Counted from the stretch's first letter, positions 45,049 to 54,521 are shown. The stretch is 64,000 nt of DNA from Pseudomonas brassicacearum (GCF_003732225.1 NZ_MOBJ01000008.1:186001-250000); one strand, 5' to 3'. Translations and numbers: made by a program. Notes: generated by a model from the letters alone, not told the origin.

Positions 45049-46161
45049 TTGAAGAATTCCCTTACTGCGGCCGGCGCCCTGGCCGTCGCCGTCATGCTGT
45101 CCGCGTGTAGCCCGGACCAGCCCACCGTGCAGGCACCACGGCCGGTCCGCACCGTTGAAATCAACTACGACAATGCCCGCGAAGTCAGTCGCTACGTGGG
45201 CACCGTACAGTCGCGACATGAAGTCGACCAGGCCTTCCGCGTAGGCGGCAAGGTCGCCCAGCGCAAAGTCGATGTAGGCCAGATGGTGCGCGAAGGCGAC
45301 ATACTGGCTGTGCTGGAGGACAGCGACTACCGCCTCGCTGAGGAAGCGTCGCAACAGCAGTGGGCGGTTGCCGTCGAACAAACGCACCAGGCCGACTCGG
45401 AGCGCCAGCGCCTGACCGCGCTGAAGGCTGACGGCTCGGTCAGTGCGGCCGACGACGAGCGTGCACATACAAATGCCCAGACCGCGCATGCGACCGCCGA
45501 GGTCGAGGCACGAAAGCTTGAACTCGCGCGCAACCGGCTCAAGTACACCGTGCTGCGCGCCTCGCATAACGGTGTCGTCACGGCTGTGCGCTTTGAGGCG
45601 GGGCAAGTCGTGGCGGAGGGCCAACCGGTAGTCTCGGTGGCGAATCCGGATGAATCCGAGATCGTCGTCGATGTGCCCGAGGATCAGCTGTCCGTCTTCA
45701 AGGGGGCGCACTTCAAGGCATCACTGGCCAGTGCGCCGAACGAGACCTTCGATGTCACGCTGCGCGAGCTGTCGCCGCAGGCTGCGGCGCAAACGCGCAC
45801 CTATCGCGCACGGCTTAAGCCGGTGAAGGCGCTGCCGCTGGGCGCCACCGCCACGGTAATGGCCGAGCGCATGATGACCAGTGTCTCGGTGGCGGCCGTA
45901 CCGGCGACAGCACTGACGCAAAGCGCCGGCCAGCCGGCGCTGTGGGTAGTCACGCCCGCGGGCAAGGATCCGGTAGGCACCGTCGAGCTGGAGCGTGTGG
46001 CCGTTTGGGGCTACCGCAACGACGAGGTGCTCGTCTCCGGGCCGCGGGCCGGTGTATTGGTCGTCACCGCTGGAGTCCAGAAGATGACGTCCGGAATGAA
46101 GGTCGCGCTCCCCGGCGCGGCGATCGTTGACGCGAACACCACGCAGCAGGCTGCCCGATGA
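45049..46161 (+). CDS. RND efflux periplasmic adaptor subunit
   Basis: A 370-residue membrane-fusion lipoprotein: lipobox VMLSAC near residue 18, lipoyl/barrel-sandwich halves (SRYVGTVQSRHEVDQAFRVGGKVAQRKVDVGQMVREGDILAVLED and NRLKYTVLRASHNGVVTAVRFEAGQVVAEGQPV) flanking an alpha hairpin, then beta-barrel and membrane-proximal domains. It links pump and outer-membrane channel. The start is TTG at 45049 behind AGAGGA; no ATG fits the leader. Its stop overlaps the pump start by four bases. Confidence 0.9.
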   Translation: MKNSLTAAGALAVAVMLSACSPDQPTVQAPRPVRTVEINYDNAREVSRYVGTVQSRHEVDQAFRVGGKVAQRKVDVGQMVREGDILAVLEDSDYRLAEEASQQQWAVAVEQTHQADSERQRLTALKADGSVSAADDERAHTNAQTAHATAEVEARKLELARNRLKYTVLRASHNGVVTAVRFEAGQVVAEGQPVVSVANPDESEIVVDVPEDQLSVFKGAHFKASLASAPNETFDVTLRELSPQAAAQTRTYRARLKPVKALPLGATATVMAERMMTSVSVAAVPATALTQSAGQPALWVVTPAGKDPVGTVELERVAVWGYRNDEVLVSGPRAGVLVVTAGVQKMTSGMKVALPGAAIVDANTTQQAAR

Positions 46162-49100
46162 ACAACTTCAACCTCACCGACTGGGCGCTGCGCCATCGCG
46201 CCATCGTCCTGTTCATGCTCCTCATTGTCGCGGTGGCCGGTGCCTTCAGCTTCACCAGGCTCGGTCAGCTCGAGGATCCGAACTTTTCCGTGCCCTCCAT
46301 GACCGCCATTGTCATCTGGCCAGGCGCCACCGCCCAGCAGTTGCAGGACCAGGTCCTCAATCGCATGGAGAAGAAATTCGAGCAGCTCGACAACTTCGAG
46401 AAGGTGGTCACCTACGCGCGGCAAGGCTACGCAGGCATGACGCTTACCGTGCGCGGCGGCACCTCCAAGGCAGACCAGCGCGAGGCCTGGTACCAGGCGC
46501 GCAAGAAACTCAACGACCTGAACCGTGAGCTACCTGACGGCGTGATCGGCCCAATCGTAAACGACGAGTACGGCGACGTGTATGGCCTGATGTACGCGGT
46601 CAAGGGCGACGGCGTTGGCCACGCCGACCTGTCGGACGCGGCCGAGGACATCAAGCGCAGCCTGCTGAAGGTGCCGATGGTCAAGAAGATCGATGTCATC
46701 GGCAAGCAGGCCAAGCGTGTCTACGTCGAGTTCTCGCACGAGCGCCTGGCAGCGCTGGGCATTACACCGCTGGCCATCGCCGAAAGCCTCAAGAGTCAGA
46801 ACGCCCTGTTGCCCGCAGGCCAGATCGACACCCATGGCGACCGCGTCATGGTGCGCGTGAGCGGTCAGTTCGCCAGCGAAGACGCTATCCGCAACGTGCC
46901 CATCGCCGCGAGCGGCCGGCTGATCAAGCTCGGCGACATCGCAACCGTCACGCGCGGTTTTGAGGATCCGCCAACCTACACGGTCCGCCATAATGGCCAG
47001 CCGGTGCTGATGCTTGGCATCACGATGACCAGCGACGGCAATATCGTAGACCTCGGCAAGGCGATGGGGATGGCGGTCGACAAGATCCAGTCCGAGCTGC
47101 CGCACGGCGTGGAACTGGAACGCGTGGCCGACCAGCCCTCCACGGTGAAGGACGCGATCTGGGACTTCGAGCGGTCACTGATGGAAGCGCTGATCATTGT
47201 GATCGCGGTGAGCCTGGCCAGTCTGGGCTGGCGCACAGGCCTTGTTGTCGCGACCTCGGTGCCGCTGGTGTTGGGTGGCGTGGCATTGGTGATGATGGCG
47301 ATGGGCTGGAATCTCGAGCGCATCTCGCTCGGTTCACTGATCATTGCGCTCGGCCTGCTGGTTGATGACGCGATCATCGCTATCGAAATGATGGTGGTGA
47401 AAATGGAAGCCGGCATGGACCGCGTGAAGGCGGCCGCCTTCTCCTATCAGTCCACCGCCATGCCGCGACTGACCGGCGCACTGATCACCGTCGTGGGCTT
47501 CTTGCCTATCGGCCTCTCGAAGTCCACCACCGGTGAGTACGCGGGTGGCATTTTCTGGATCGTCGGCGCCGCGGTGCTGTTCTCGTGGATCTGCTCGGGT
47601 ATCTTCACACCCTACCTGGCGGTCAAGATGCTGCCCAAGGACTTCGGCAAGCACCAGCATGCCGGCGATCCGTATGACACGAAGGTCTACCGCAAGCTGC
47701 GCGGCCTGATCGACACCGCCATCGAGCGCCGCTGGGTGGTCATCGGCGCAACGTTTGGCGCCCTGGCGCTGGCGCTGGCCGGTATGAAGTTTGTGCCGCA
47801 GCAGTTCTTCCCCAACAGTTCGCGCCCTGAGTTGGTCATCGACCTGCGCATGAAAGAAGGTTCGTCCTTCGCGGCGACCGCCGAGCAGGTGAAGCGGATG
47901 GAGGCGCAGCTGTCGAAGGACGACGAGGTCAAGTACTTCACCGCCTACACCGGCGCCGGTGCACCGCGCTTCTATCTCTCGCTCAACCCCGAGCTGCCGA
48001 ATCCGGGCTTTGCCCAGTTCGTCGTGATGACCAAGGATCTGGACGCGCGCGAGCGGGTGCGTGCGCGGCTGATGACCGCAGCCGAGCAGCAGTTTCCGCA
48101 GGCATGGGTGCGCGTAACCCGGCTTGAACTGGGTCCGCCCGTCGGCTACCCGGTGCAGTTCCGCGTCGTGGGGCCCGATACCCAGGTGGTGCGCCAAATC
48201 GCCCGCGATGTGGAGAAGGTGGTCGCGTCCAACTCGAAGGTGCGCGATCTCCAGCTCGACTGGAACGATCCGGTTCGCACGCTGAAAGTGCAGCTTGATC
48301 AGGACAAGGCAAGCGCGCTGGGCCTCACACCGGCCGACGTGTCGCTGGCGACCCAGACCGTGATGAACGGCGCAACCCTGTCGCAGCTGCGTGAACACGA
48401 GGACCTGATCGACATCGTGGCGCGTGCCGTGCCTGAGGAACGCTTGAACCTCGACACACTGAAAGACATCAACCTCTACACGCGTCAGGGCACGGTGGTG
48501 CCGCTGTCGCAAATCGCACAGGTGCACTCTGAACTGGAAGAACCGGTGCTGTGGCGCCGCAACCGCGACATGGCGATCACAGTGCGTGCCGACGTGAAGG
48601 ATGGCGAGCAAGGTGTATCGGTGACACAGGAAATCCAGCCGTTGCTCAAGGACATCGAAGCCAAACTGCCGACGGGCTATCGCATAGACGTGGGTGGCGC
48701 GGTGGAGGAAAGTGACAAGGCCAACAAGGCGCTGCTCGCCGTGGCCCCACTGATGCTGATCACCATCCTGCTGCTACTGATGCTGCAACTGCAGAACTTT
48801 TCCCGCATGTGGATGGTGATGCTGACTGCACCGCTGGGCCTGATCGGTGTGGTACCCGCGCTGTTGGTGTTCCAGTCACCGCTGGGCTTCGTCGCGATCC
48901 TGGGCATCATCGCGCTGGGTGGCATGATCATGCGCAACTCGGTGATCCTGATCGACCAGGTGCAAACCGAAATCGCTGAAGGACGCGACCCGTGGAATGC
49001 TGTGCTGGATGCCGCCATTCACCGGGCCCGTCCGGTGATGCTGACGGCGCTGGCCACCGTGCTCGCAATGATTCCGCTAACGCGCAGTGTGTTCTGGGGG

Positions 49101-49241
49101 CCGATGGCCATTGCGATCATGGGCGGCCTTACCGTGGCGACGCTACTGACGATTTTCTTCGTCCCGGCGCTGTACGCCGCATGGTTCAAGGTGGGTCGCC
49201 AGACGGTCGCTGATACCCAACAAAATGGAGTGATCGCTTAA
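46158..49241 (+). CDS. RND multidrug efflux pump, inner membrane subunit
   Basis: A 1027-residue AcrB-superfamily transporter. The proton-relay aspartates D403 and D404 are present in TM4 (LGLLVDDAIIAIEMM), and the two-fold repeat is clear (second half IERRWVVIGATFGALALALAGMKFVPQQFFP; TM10-12 region VAILGIIALGGMIMRNSVILIDQ). The N terminus FNLTDWALRHRAIVLFMLLIVAVAGAFSFTRLGQLEDPNF belongs to the branch distinct from MexB/AcrB, where substrates are less well known. It exports drugs, organics or aromatics across both membranes with the two subunits encoded before it. ATGA overlap with the adaptor gene. Confidence 0.93.
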   Translation: MNNFNLTDWALRHRAIVLFMLLIVAVAGAFSFTRLGQLEDPNFSVPSMTAIVIWPGATAQQLQDQVLNRMEKKFEQLDNFEKVVTYARQGYAGMTLTVRGGTSKADQREAWYQARKKLNDLNRELPDGVIGPIVNDEYGDVYGLMYAVKGDGVGHADLSDAAEDIKRSLLKVPMVKKIDVIGKQAKRVYVEFSHERLAALGITPLAIAESLKSQNALLPAGQIDTHGDRVMVRVSGQFASEDAIRNVPIAASGRLIKLGDIATVTRGFEDPPTYTVRHNGQPVLMLGITMTSDGNIVDLGKAMGMAVDKIQSELPHGVELERVADQPSTVKDAIWDFERSLMEALIIVIAVSLASLGWRTGLVVATSVPLVLGGVALVMMAMGWNLERISLGSLIIALGLLVDDAIIAIEMMVVKMEAGMDRVKAAAFSYQSTAMPRLTGALITVVGFLPIGLSKSTTGEYAGGIFWIVGAAVLFSWICSGIFTPYLAVKMLPKDFGKHQHAGDPYDTKVYRKLRGLIDTAIERRWVVIGATFGALALALAGMKFVPQQFFPNSSRPELVIDLRMKEGSSFAATAEQVKRMEAQLSKDDEVKYFTAYTGAGAPRFYLSLNPELPNPGFAQFVVMTKDLDARERVRARLMTAAEQQFPQAWVRVTRLELGPPVGYPVQFRVVGPDTQVVRQIARDVEKVVASNSKVRDLQLDWNDPVRTLKVQLDQDKASALGLTPADVSLATQTVMNGATLSQLREHEDLIDIVARAVPEERLNLDTLKDINLYTRQGTVVPLSQIAQVHSELEEPVLWRRNRDMAITVRADVKDGEQGVSVTQEIQPLLKDIEAKLPTGYRIDVGGAVEESDKANKALLAVAPLMLITILLLLMLQLQNFSRMWMVMLTAPLGLIGVVPALLVFQSPLGFVAILGIIALGGMIMRNSVILIDQVQTEIAEGRDPWNAVLDAAIHRARPVMLTALATVLAMIPLTRSVFWGPMAIAIMGGLTVATLLTIFFVPALYAAWFKVGRQTVADTQQNGVIA

Positions 49242-49365
49242 CGCTTGATGTGTTGCCCCCAAGACATCGGCAACCGAGACGACGGCAAGCGATACGCTAC
49301 ACTTCCTTGGCTCTGCCGCGGCACCTGAGGTGCCAAAACCCTGTCTCCTGATCCGGAGGTATCCA

Positions 49366-50397
49366 ATGAGCGATAGCACCGAACTCACTTCCTTCACCGG
49401 CTGGGCCGCAACGGCGGCCGGCGCTCCACTGGAGCGCTATAGCTACGATCCCGGTCCTTTGGGGGACGAGGAGGTGGAAGTCGCCGTGGAGTATTGCGGC
49501 GTCTGCCACTCCGACCAGTCGCTGATCGATAACGAATGGGGCATTAGCCACTACCCCTTTATTCCCGGCCACGAGGTGGTCGGCAGCATCGTGCGAGTGG
49601 GCACACAGGTACGTGGTCTCGAAGTGGGACAACGGGTGGGCATTGGTTGGTACAAGGGCAGTTGCATGCATTGCTCCTCGTGCATTGGAGGCTCCCACCA
49701 TCTGTGCGGCACAGCCCAACCCACCATCGTCGGCAGCAACGGAGGCTTCGCCGACCGCCTGCGTTCGCACTGGGCCTGGGCTCTTCCAATACCGAACGGA
49801 CTCGACCCGGCCATGGCAGGACCACTGTTCTGCGCCGGTTCGACGGTGTTCAACCCGCTGGTGGAATTCGACGTCAAGCCCACTGACCGGGTCGGTGTGG
49901 TGGGAATCGGTGGCCTCGGTCATCTGGCACTACGCTTCCTCAATGCCTGGGGCTGCGAAGTCACGGCCTTCACCTCGTCGTTGAGCAAGCAGGACGAAGC
50001 CAGGCGCCTGGGCGCGCACAACGTAGTCACGTCGACCGACAGCAATGCGCTGAAGTCCATCGCCGGCACCCTGGATTTTCTCCTGGTCACCGCCAACGCC
50101 GACCTCGACTGGCCAGCCATGCTCGGAACCCTGCGCGGCAAGGGCCGCCTGCATTTTGTTGGCGCAGTGCCCGGCGCTATTCCAGTGCACGTGTTCGATC
50201 TGCTTCCCCAACAAAAGAGCTTGTCCGCCTCGCCGGTCGGCTCGCCCGGTACCACGGCGACCATGCTGGAATTCTGCGTACGTCATCAGATCCTGCCGCA
50301 GGTTGAGCACTTTCCCATGAGCCGGGTCAACGAAGCCATCGATCACCTACGCAGTGGCAAGGCGCGCTACCGCATCGTGCTGGACGCCAGCAAATGA
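49366..50397 (+). CDS. Zinc-dependent alcohol dehydrogenase / aldehyde reductase (Ahr-like)
   Basis: A 343-residue medium-chain dehydrogenase. The catalytic zinc site has EYCGVCHSD and GHE, the structural zinc has the four Cys of CMHCSSCIGGSHHLC, and the nucleotide-binding GIGGLGHLALRF follows near residue 185; Ser/Lys after strand two suggests NADPH. It resembles the YahK/Ahr broad-range aldehyde reductases. GGAGG precedes the ATG at 49366. It starts 124 bases after the pump and could be on the same transcript, perhaps detoxifying the aldehydes the pump also handles. Confidence 0.88.
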   Translation: MSDSTELTSFTGWAATAAGAPLERYSYDPGPLGDEEVEVAVEYCGVCHSDQSLIDNEWGISHYPFIPGHEVVGSIVRVGTQVRGLEVGQRVGIGWYKGSCMHCSSCIGGSHHLCGTAQPTIVGSNGGFADRLRSHWAWALPIPNGLDPAMAGPLFCAGSTVFNPLVEFDVKPTDRVGVVGIGGLGHLALRFLNAWGCEVTAFTSSLSKQDEARRLGAHNVVTSTDSNALKSIAGTLDFLLVTANADLDWPAMLGTLRGKGRLHFVGAVPGAIPVHVFDLLPQQKSLSASPVGSPGTTATMLEFCVRHQILPQVEHFPMSRVNEAIDHLRSGKARYRIVLDASK

Positions 50398-50467
50398 CCG
50401 ACCGGCGCGTCGGGTAACACCGCACGCGCCTTCAACTGCGGCTATTACAGCAGCCCCCTTCACTGGC

Positions 50468-51379
50468 TCAAAAAGCATGCTTTCGGTCCAGGCTATCGCC
50501 AAAACCACGAATCACCTCCAGCAGCGACTTCACCCGCAGCGGCAGATTCCCGGCCGGGTATACCGCGTGCATCTGCGGGCTTTCGCCAGCACTGGAGGTG
50601 AGCGTGTATTCGGGACAGACCCGGAGCAAGCGCCCCGCTTCCACTTCGGGTTCCGCCAGCCAGTCCGCCAGGCGGGCGATCCCGACGCCCGCCAGGGCCG
50701 CCTGGAACACCGCCACGCCGGAGCTGAAACGAAACTTCGGATGAACCCGAAAGCTGATGGCCTGCTGCTCACGGCGAAAATTCCACTCCTTGAGAATCCG
50801 CGGCGCCGTATGCAGGATCAGCGAGTGCGCTTCCAGCGCCTCGATGGAATCGGGCATCCCGCGCCGCTCCAGATACCCGGGGCTGGCATACAGGTAACGT
50901 GAATAACTCCAGAGCGGAAAGCCGATCAGGTCACTGGATTGCGGAAACGCGCCGCGAATCGAGAAGTCCAGCTTGCTCTTGGCCGGGTCGATGCTCTCAT
51001 CGGTGAAAATCACATCGACGTTCACGTCTGGATAACGCTCGCAGTATTGCGCGATCAATCGGGGCAATACCCCGTGTCCGAGAAGCTCGGGGGCGGAAAA
51101 GCGGATCCAGCCGTAAGCCAGTCCACTGAGACCGGCCAGGTCTTCATCCGCCTCGCGTTGCAGATCCAGCATTTTGTAAGCGTGGGGCAACAAGTGCTCA
51201 CCCGCCTCGGTCAAGCTCACGGCATTCGACGAGCGATTGAACAACTTGACCCCGACACTTTCCTCCAGGGCCTGAACGGCACGGGTCAGCGAGCTGGGGG
51301 AGCGCCCCAGAGTACGTGCCGCCGCGACGAAACTGCGCTTGCGAGCCACCGTCGCAAAGGCTTCCAGCTCCCCCAACAT
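50468..51379 (-). CDS. LysR family transcriptional regulator
   Basis: A 303-residue LysR protein with helix-turn-helix at the start (LGELEAFATVARKRSFVAAARTLGRSPSSLTRAVQALEESVGVKLFNRSS) and an effector domain like the CrgA/AaeR subgroup (SGLAYGWIRFSAPELLGHGVLPRLIAQYCERYPDVNVDV). It is divergent from the TauE/SafE gene, 136 bases apart, and likely controls it. An ATG at 51403 would add eight residues; neither start has a strong ribosome site, and the chosen one gives the normal LysR N terminus. Confidence 0.87.
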   Translation of the reverse strand: MLGELEAFATVARKRSFVAAARTLGRSPSSLTRAVQALEESVGVKLFNRSSNAVSLTEAGEHLLPHAYKMLDLQREADEDLAGLSGLAYGWIRFSAPELLGHGVLPRLIAQYCERYPDVNVDVIFTDESIDPAKSKLDFSIRGAFPQSSDLIGFPLWSYSRYLYASPGYLERRGMPDSIEALEAHSLILHTAPRILKEWNFRREQQAISFRVHPKFRFSSGVAVFQAALAGVGIARLADWLAEPEVEAGRLLRVCPEYTLTSSAGESPQMHAVYPAGNLPLRVKSLLEVIRGFGDSLDRKHAF

Positions 51380-51515
51380 ATTCAGTGCCACTGCCCACCT
51401 CATTGCACTTTTCACAACGTGGCATTGCAACACAAAAAAGGCCCTTCCGTTAACCTTCCCGTTCAACCCACACCGCTGGACCTTCACCAACCCTTCATCG
51501 TCAGAGCCTGATTTC

Positions 51516-52280
51516 ATGATCGATATTGTCATCCTTTGCGTGTTCGCCTTCGCCGCCGGCCTGATCGATGCGGCGGTGGGCGGCGGCGGACTGATCCAGA
51601 TACCCGCGCTGTTCAACGTGCTGCCCACGGCACAACCGGCGGCGCTACTGGGTACCAACAAGGTCGCGGCAGCCTGCGGCACCGCATTCGCGGCCCGGTC
51701 CTTCGTGCGCAAAGTGGTGATCGACTGGGGGCTGGTGATCCCCGCCGCCTGTGCGGCCTTTGTCATGGCCTTCTTCGGAGCGGCCACGGTGTCGTCGGTA
51801 CCGCAGTCGATGATCCGGCCGGCGGTGCTGGTGTTGATCGTGCTGATGGCGATCTACACCTTCTGGAAAAAGGACTTCGGCGCCCTGCACACACCCATGC
51901 GCATCGGTACCCGGGAAAAACTGCTGGCGGTCATCATCGGCGGTGCCATCGGCTTCTACGACGGACTGTTCGGCCCCGGCACCGGCAGCTTCCTGATCTT
52001 CCTGTTTATCCGCTGCTTCGCCTTCGACTTCCTGCATGCCTCGGCGTCGGCCAAACTGGTGAACATCGCGACCAACGTAGCGGCGCTGATATTCTTCATT
52101 CCGACAGGTAACGTGCTCTACCTGATCGCCCTTCCCATGGCGGCATTCAACATCCTGGGTGCGTTGACCGGTACCTGGCTGGCGGTTCGTAAAGGCGTGC
52201 CCTTTGTCCGGGCGCTGTTCCTGGTGTTGCTGGCGATCCTGATCAGCAAACTGTCTTACGACCTGCTCCTGCCAACCTGA
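51516..52280 (+). CDS. Sulfite exporter TauE/SafE family protein
   Basis: A 254-residue inner-membrane protein with about eight hydrophobic segments and the duplicated TauE core: FAFAAGLIDAAVGGGGLIQIPALFNVLPTAQPAALLGTNKVAAACGT and IGGAIGFYDGLFGPGTGSFLIFLFIRCFAFDFLHASASAKLVNIATN. It belongs to the YfcA-like branch, different from the copy at 19699. It is divergent from the LysR gene, which suggests regulated export of an anion. The 200 bases after it hold no gene that I can support. Confidence 0.88.
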   Translation: MIDIVILCVFAFAAGLIDAAVGGGGLIQIPALFNVLPTAQPAALLGTNKVAAACGTAFAARSFVRKVVIDWGLVIPAACAAFVMAFFGAATVSSVPQSMIRPAVLVLIVLMAIYTFWKKDFGALHTPMRIGTREKLLAVIIGGAIGFYDGLFGPGTGSFLIFLFIRCFAFDFLHASASAKLVNIATNVAALIFFIPTGNVLYLIALPMAAFNILGALTGTWLAVRKGVPFVRALFLVLLAILISKLSYDLLLPT

Positions 52281-52480
52281 AGAAAACTATATGCATTCCA
52301 TGTTCGATCGCTTGGTGGCAATGCGGCAGATTGATGACCGCCCGTAACCCCGAATGGGCGTTAGCTCATACTTCACTATTCTTAATCACACACCGCTGGA
52401 ACGGTTGAATGCAGGCTTGGCGACATGAGCGCCAGGCGCAAAGGCAGGGAGACGAGGCAGCCACTTGAATAGAGAATCGA

Positions 52481-52789
52481 ATGATGAAAATGCTACTGAT
52501 GGTCGAGTTCCCCCATGAACCCTTCAACGCTCTCGTCAGAGCCGGGAGGGTAGGCGAACTGATAGGGCGTATTCTGGAGAGCATCAAACCGGAGACTACC
52601 TACTTTACTGAGCTGGATGGAATGCGCTGCGGGATTTTCCTGATCAACGTACAAGACCCGTCTGAAATCCCCAGTTTTGCAGAACCGTTCTTTCTCAACT
52701 TCCAGGCTAGCTGCAAATTTCGTCTTGTCATGAGCCCGCAGGACCTGCAAAAGGCCGGTCTGGAAGCGCTCGGAAAAACTTGGGCGTGA
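52481..52789 (+). CDS. Small conserved hypothetical protein (DUF3303-like)
   Basis: A 102-residue protein with a ferredoxin-like alternation: MKMLLMVEFPHEPFNALVRAGRVGELIGRILESIKPETTYFTELDGMRCGIFLINV. The pattern of an N-terminal strand, a helix ending at about residue 35, then YFTELDGMRCGIFLINVQDPSEIPSFAEPFFLNF, resembles the GYD/DUF3303 dimeric alpha-beta barrel group; the match is from memory. ATGs at 52481, 52484 and 52490 compete. Monocistronic, function unknown. Confidence 0.68.
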   Translation: MMKMLLMVEFPHEPFNALVRAGRVGELIGRILESIKPETTYFTELDGMRCGIFLINVQDPSEIPSFAEPFFLNFQASCKFRLVMSPQDLQKAGLEALGKTWA

Positions 52790-52906
52790 GCAGCGATCAC
52801 TACGGGGCGGTTATACACGCCCCCAAACCCTGCTCCGTCCTGGCGCAATCAAGTCGCGACGAACCCGATGGGCAAAGGTGATTGCGGGTAGCTATGATTG
52901 GAGACC

Positions 52907-53308
52907 ATGACAGCCACTTTGCAGATTCGACAATCCTGCCCGCCCGGCGCCTGCGACTGCGGGCGTGAACAGCTGCTGGACGTACCCAGCAGTGATTTGC
53001 GCATCCTGTACCTGACCCGTCAGGAGGAAAAGCGCCTGCTCGAGCGACTGGAGAATCTTCGGAGCCTGACCGACCTCGAGCATATGCAGCGTCGGATGTA
53101 CGAGCAGTTAGGCATTCGCCTGCAAATCACCCCAAGCTTCCACGAAGTGCGAAGTATGCGCGGCATCGGTATTCACCTCCTGGATCAACCCGGCCTGTGT
53201 CGCAAAACCCGCCAATCGATCCCTGCAGCCATTCGCCGTGGTTTGGAGATGCATCCGGAGATTGCCTACGAGTTGCTCAACGCTCACGACCTTTTGCGCG
53301 ATGCCTGA
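52907..53308 (+). CDS. Hypothetical protein with N-terminal Cys cluster
   Basis: A 133-residue protein with CPPGACDCGRE near residue 12, three Cys within seven residues, which could bind iron, zinc or an FeS cluster. The rest is helical and charged (LYLTRQEEKRLLERLENLRSLTDLEHMQRRMYEQLGIRLQITPS), and MHPEIAYELLNAHDLLRDA closes it. GGAG lies 3 bases before the ATG. I do not recognise the family. Its last 25 bases overlap the end of the opposite DUF1801 gene. Confidence 0.68.
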   Translation: MTATLQIRQSCPPGACDCGREQLLDVPSSDLRILYLTRQEEKRLLERLENLRSLTDLEHMQRRMYEQLGIRLQITPSFHEVRSMRGIGIHLLDQPGLCRKTRQSIPAAIRRGLEMHPEIAYELLNAHDLLRDA

Positions 53309-53703
53309 GTGTTCAGAGCCACGGCAGCGCGAATGAGCGCCTTCAATGCTTCTTCATCAATCCTGTCGCCCTCATGCAAATCAATGGCACGTCTGGTGTT
53401 GCCTTCGAGACTGGAGTTGAAGAGACCTGAAGGATCTTCCAACGAGGCGCCCTTGGCGAAGGTCATCTTCACGACACTCTTGTACGTCTCACCGGTGCAG
53501 ATGATTCCGGCGTGCGACCACACTGGAACACCTCTCCACTTCCATTCCTCGACCACCTCGGGGTCGGTCTGCCGGATGAGCGTTCGGACCCGAGCGAGCG
53601 TCTCGCCCCGCCAATCACTCAGCTCCTTGATTCGCGCATCTATCAGCTGAGAGGCAGAGCCTGCCGCCTCTCCTTCCTTTGAGTCGATCTGCTCGTTTTT
53701 CAT
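53284..53703 (-). CDS. DUF1801 domain protein
   Basis: A 139-residue DUF1801/YdhG-like protein: IDARIKELSDWRGETLARVRTLIRQTDPEVVEEWKWRGVPVWSHAGIICTGETYKSVVKMTFAKGASLEDPSGLFN contains the usual EEWKW and the KMTFAKGA core. The fold resembles frataxin-like small domains; function unknown. The GAGGGCG region before the ATG is a modest ribosome site. It overlaps tail to tail with the Cys-cluster gene. Confidence 0.87.
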   Translation of the reverse strand: MKNEQIDSKEGEAAGSASQLIDARIKELSDWRGETLARVRTLIRQTDPEVVEEWKWRGVPVWSHAGIICTGETYKSVVKMTFAKGASLEDPSGLFNSSLEGNTRRAIDLHEGDRIDEEALKALIRAAVALNTQASRKRS

Positions 53704-53835
53704 AATGGTTTCGCCCTCCTCATGGTGGTTGTCGCTCGACCGCCACGTGAGTATTGCTGACTGACAGCTTTCCTCCAGGCAATCAAAGACCGTTATGATT
53801 CGAAAGCTGCCGGTCGCGACCCGTCGTGCGTTAAA

Positions 53836-54162
53836 TCAGTGACCATTTTGAGGTCGTGCCTGGCAGTCGTTCCAGACATCGCGTATCAAGTCCTTGAGCA
53901 TTAGCGCCTCGGCCCAGCGATCGGTGATCTCGCCTCCGTCAGCCCCCGTGATGGCATAGGGCGGTGGGCCGAGTTCACAGGTGAAGGACAGGCTGGCGGG
54001 CGTGTTCGGTCGGGCCAGCCAATCCTCGATCCCATAACGCCACCAACCCAGGAAACGCTCCAGCCAGGGTCGATGCTGAGCGAAGCTCAAGGGCACCTGG
54101 ACCTGTTCGCAGTTGGCGACACGACCATGAAACCCCCAACTGTGGCGCAGGAATTCACGCAT
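53836..54162 (-). pseudogene. Probable remnant of a TIM-barrel sugar isomerase/epimerase
   Basis: A 108-residue frame whose C-terminal part ([14 protein letters not shown]...[38 protein letters not shown]) resembles the last section of xylose-isomerase-like proteins, normally about 270 residues. It has a perfect AGGAGC ribosome site before MREF and starts one base after the stop of the upstream reductase fragment, so the 5' end looks original while the middle of the barrel is missing. An internal deletion fits best. It may still be expressed as a short protein; the family call is from memory. Confidence 0.5.
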
Positions 54163-54163
54163 G

Positions 54164-54365
54164 TCAGCTCCTCAGCAATTGTTTGAGCGGCACATCGGCG
54201 TCGGCCAAAGTGTCCACCGAGAGCTGGTTCTGGTTAGCGATCAGCCGTTCGCACAGCTTGATGTCCTTGGCGACGCTATTACCCTGGCCCCAGCCGCAGG
54301 CACCCTGCAAACGTTGCTCGGCATCGAGGTAGAACAACAGAAAACCGCCACCCGGTGGCCTGCGT
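54164..54365 (-). pseudogene. C-terminal fragment of an NAD(P)/FAD-dependent ferredoxin reductase
   Basis: The minus strand encodes about 65 residues without a start: [61 protein letters not shown] and stop. This matches the C-terminal (Reductase_C) domain of Rieske-oxygenase-type FAD ferredoxin reductases, including the GACGWGxGNSVAKDIK motif. Upstream of about 54365 the frame loses any resemblance, so roughly 340 N-terminal residues are gone. With the adjacent isomerase remnant it marks a decayed catabolic operon. Confidence 0.65.
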
Positions 54366-54521
54366 CAGCTTTCGATGAAACTGCTGCCTTCGCCGATGTG
54401 TCATACCATTACAGGCTGAATCATTCGGCGCGACCTACTACGGCGTTGCGTTTCTGCGTCCTGGTTCAAACGGCCCGCGCCGCCAGGCTTTGCAGTGTCT
54501 GCCAACTCAGGGAGTACAAAC

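Noticed and set aside
51404..51787. Upstream extension of the LysR protein by more than 120 residues
   Set aside because: It runs through the divergent promoter into the opposite TauE gene and has low-complexity Ala/Thr composition.
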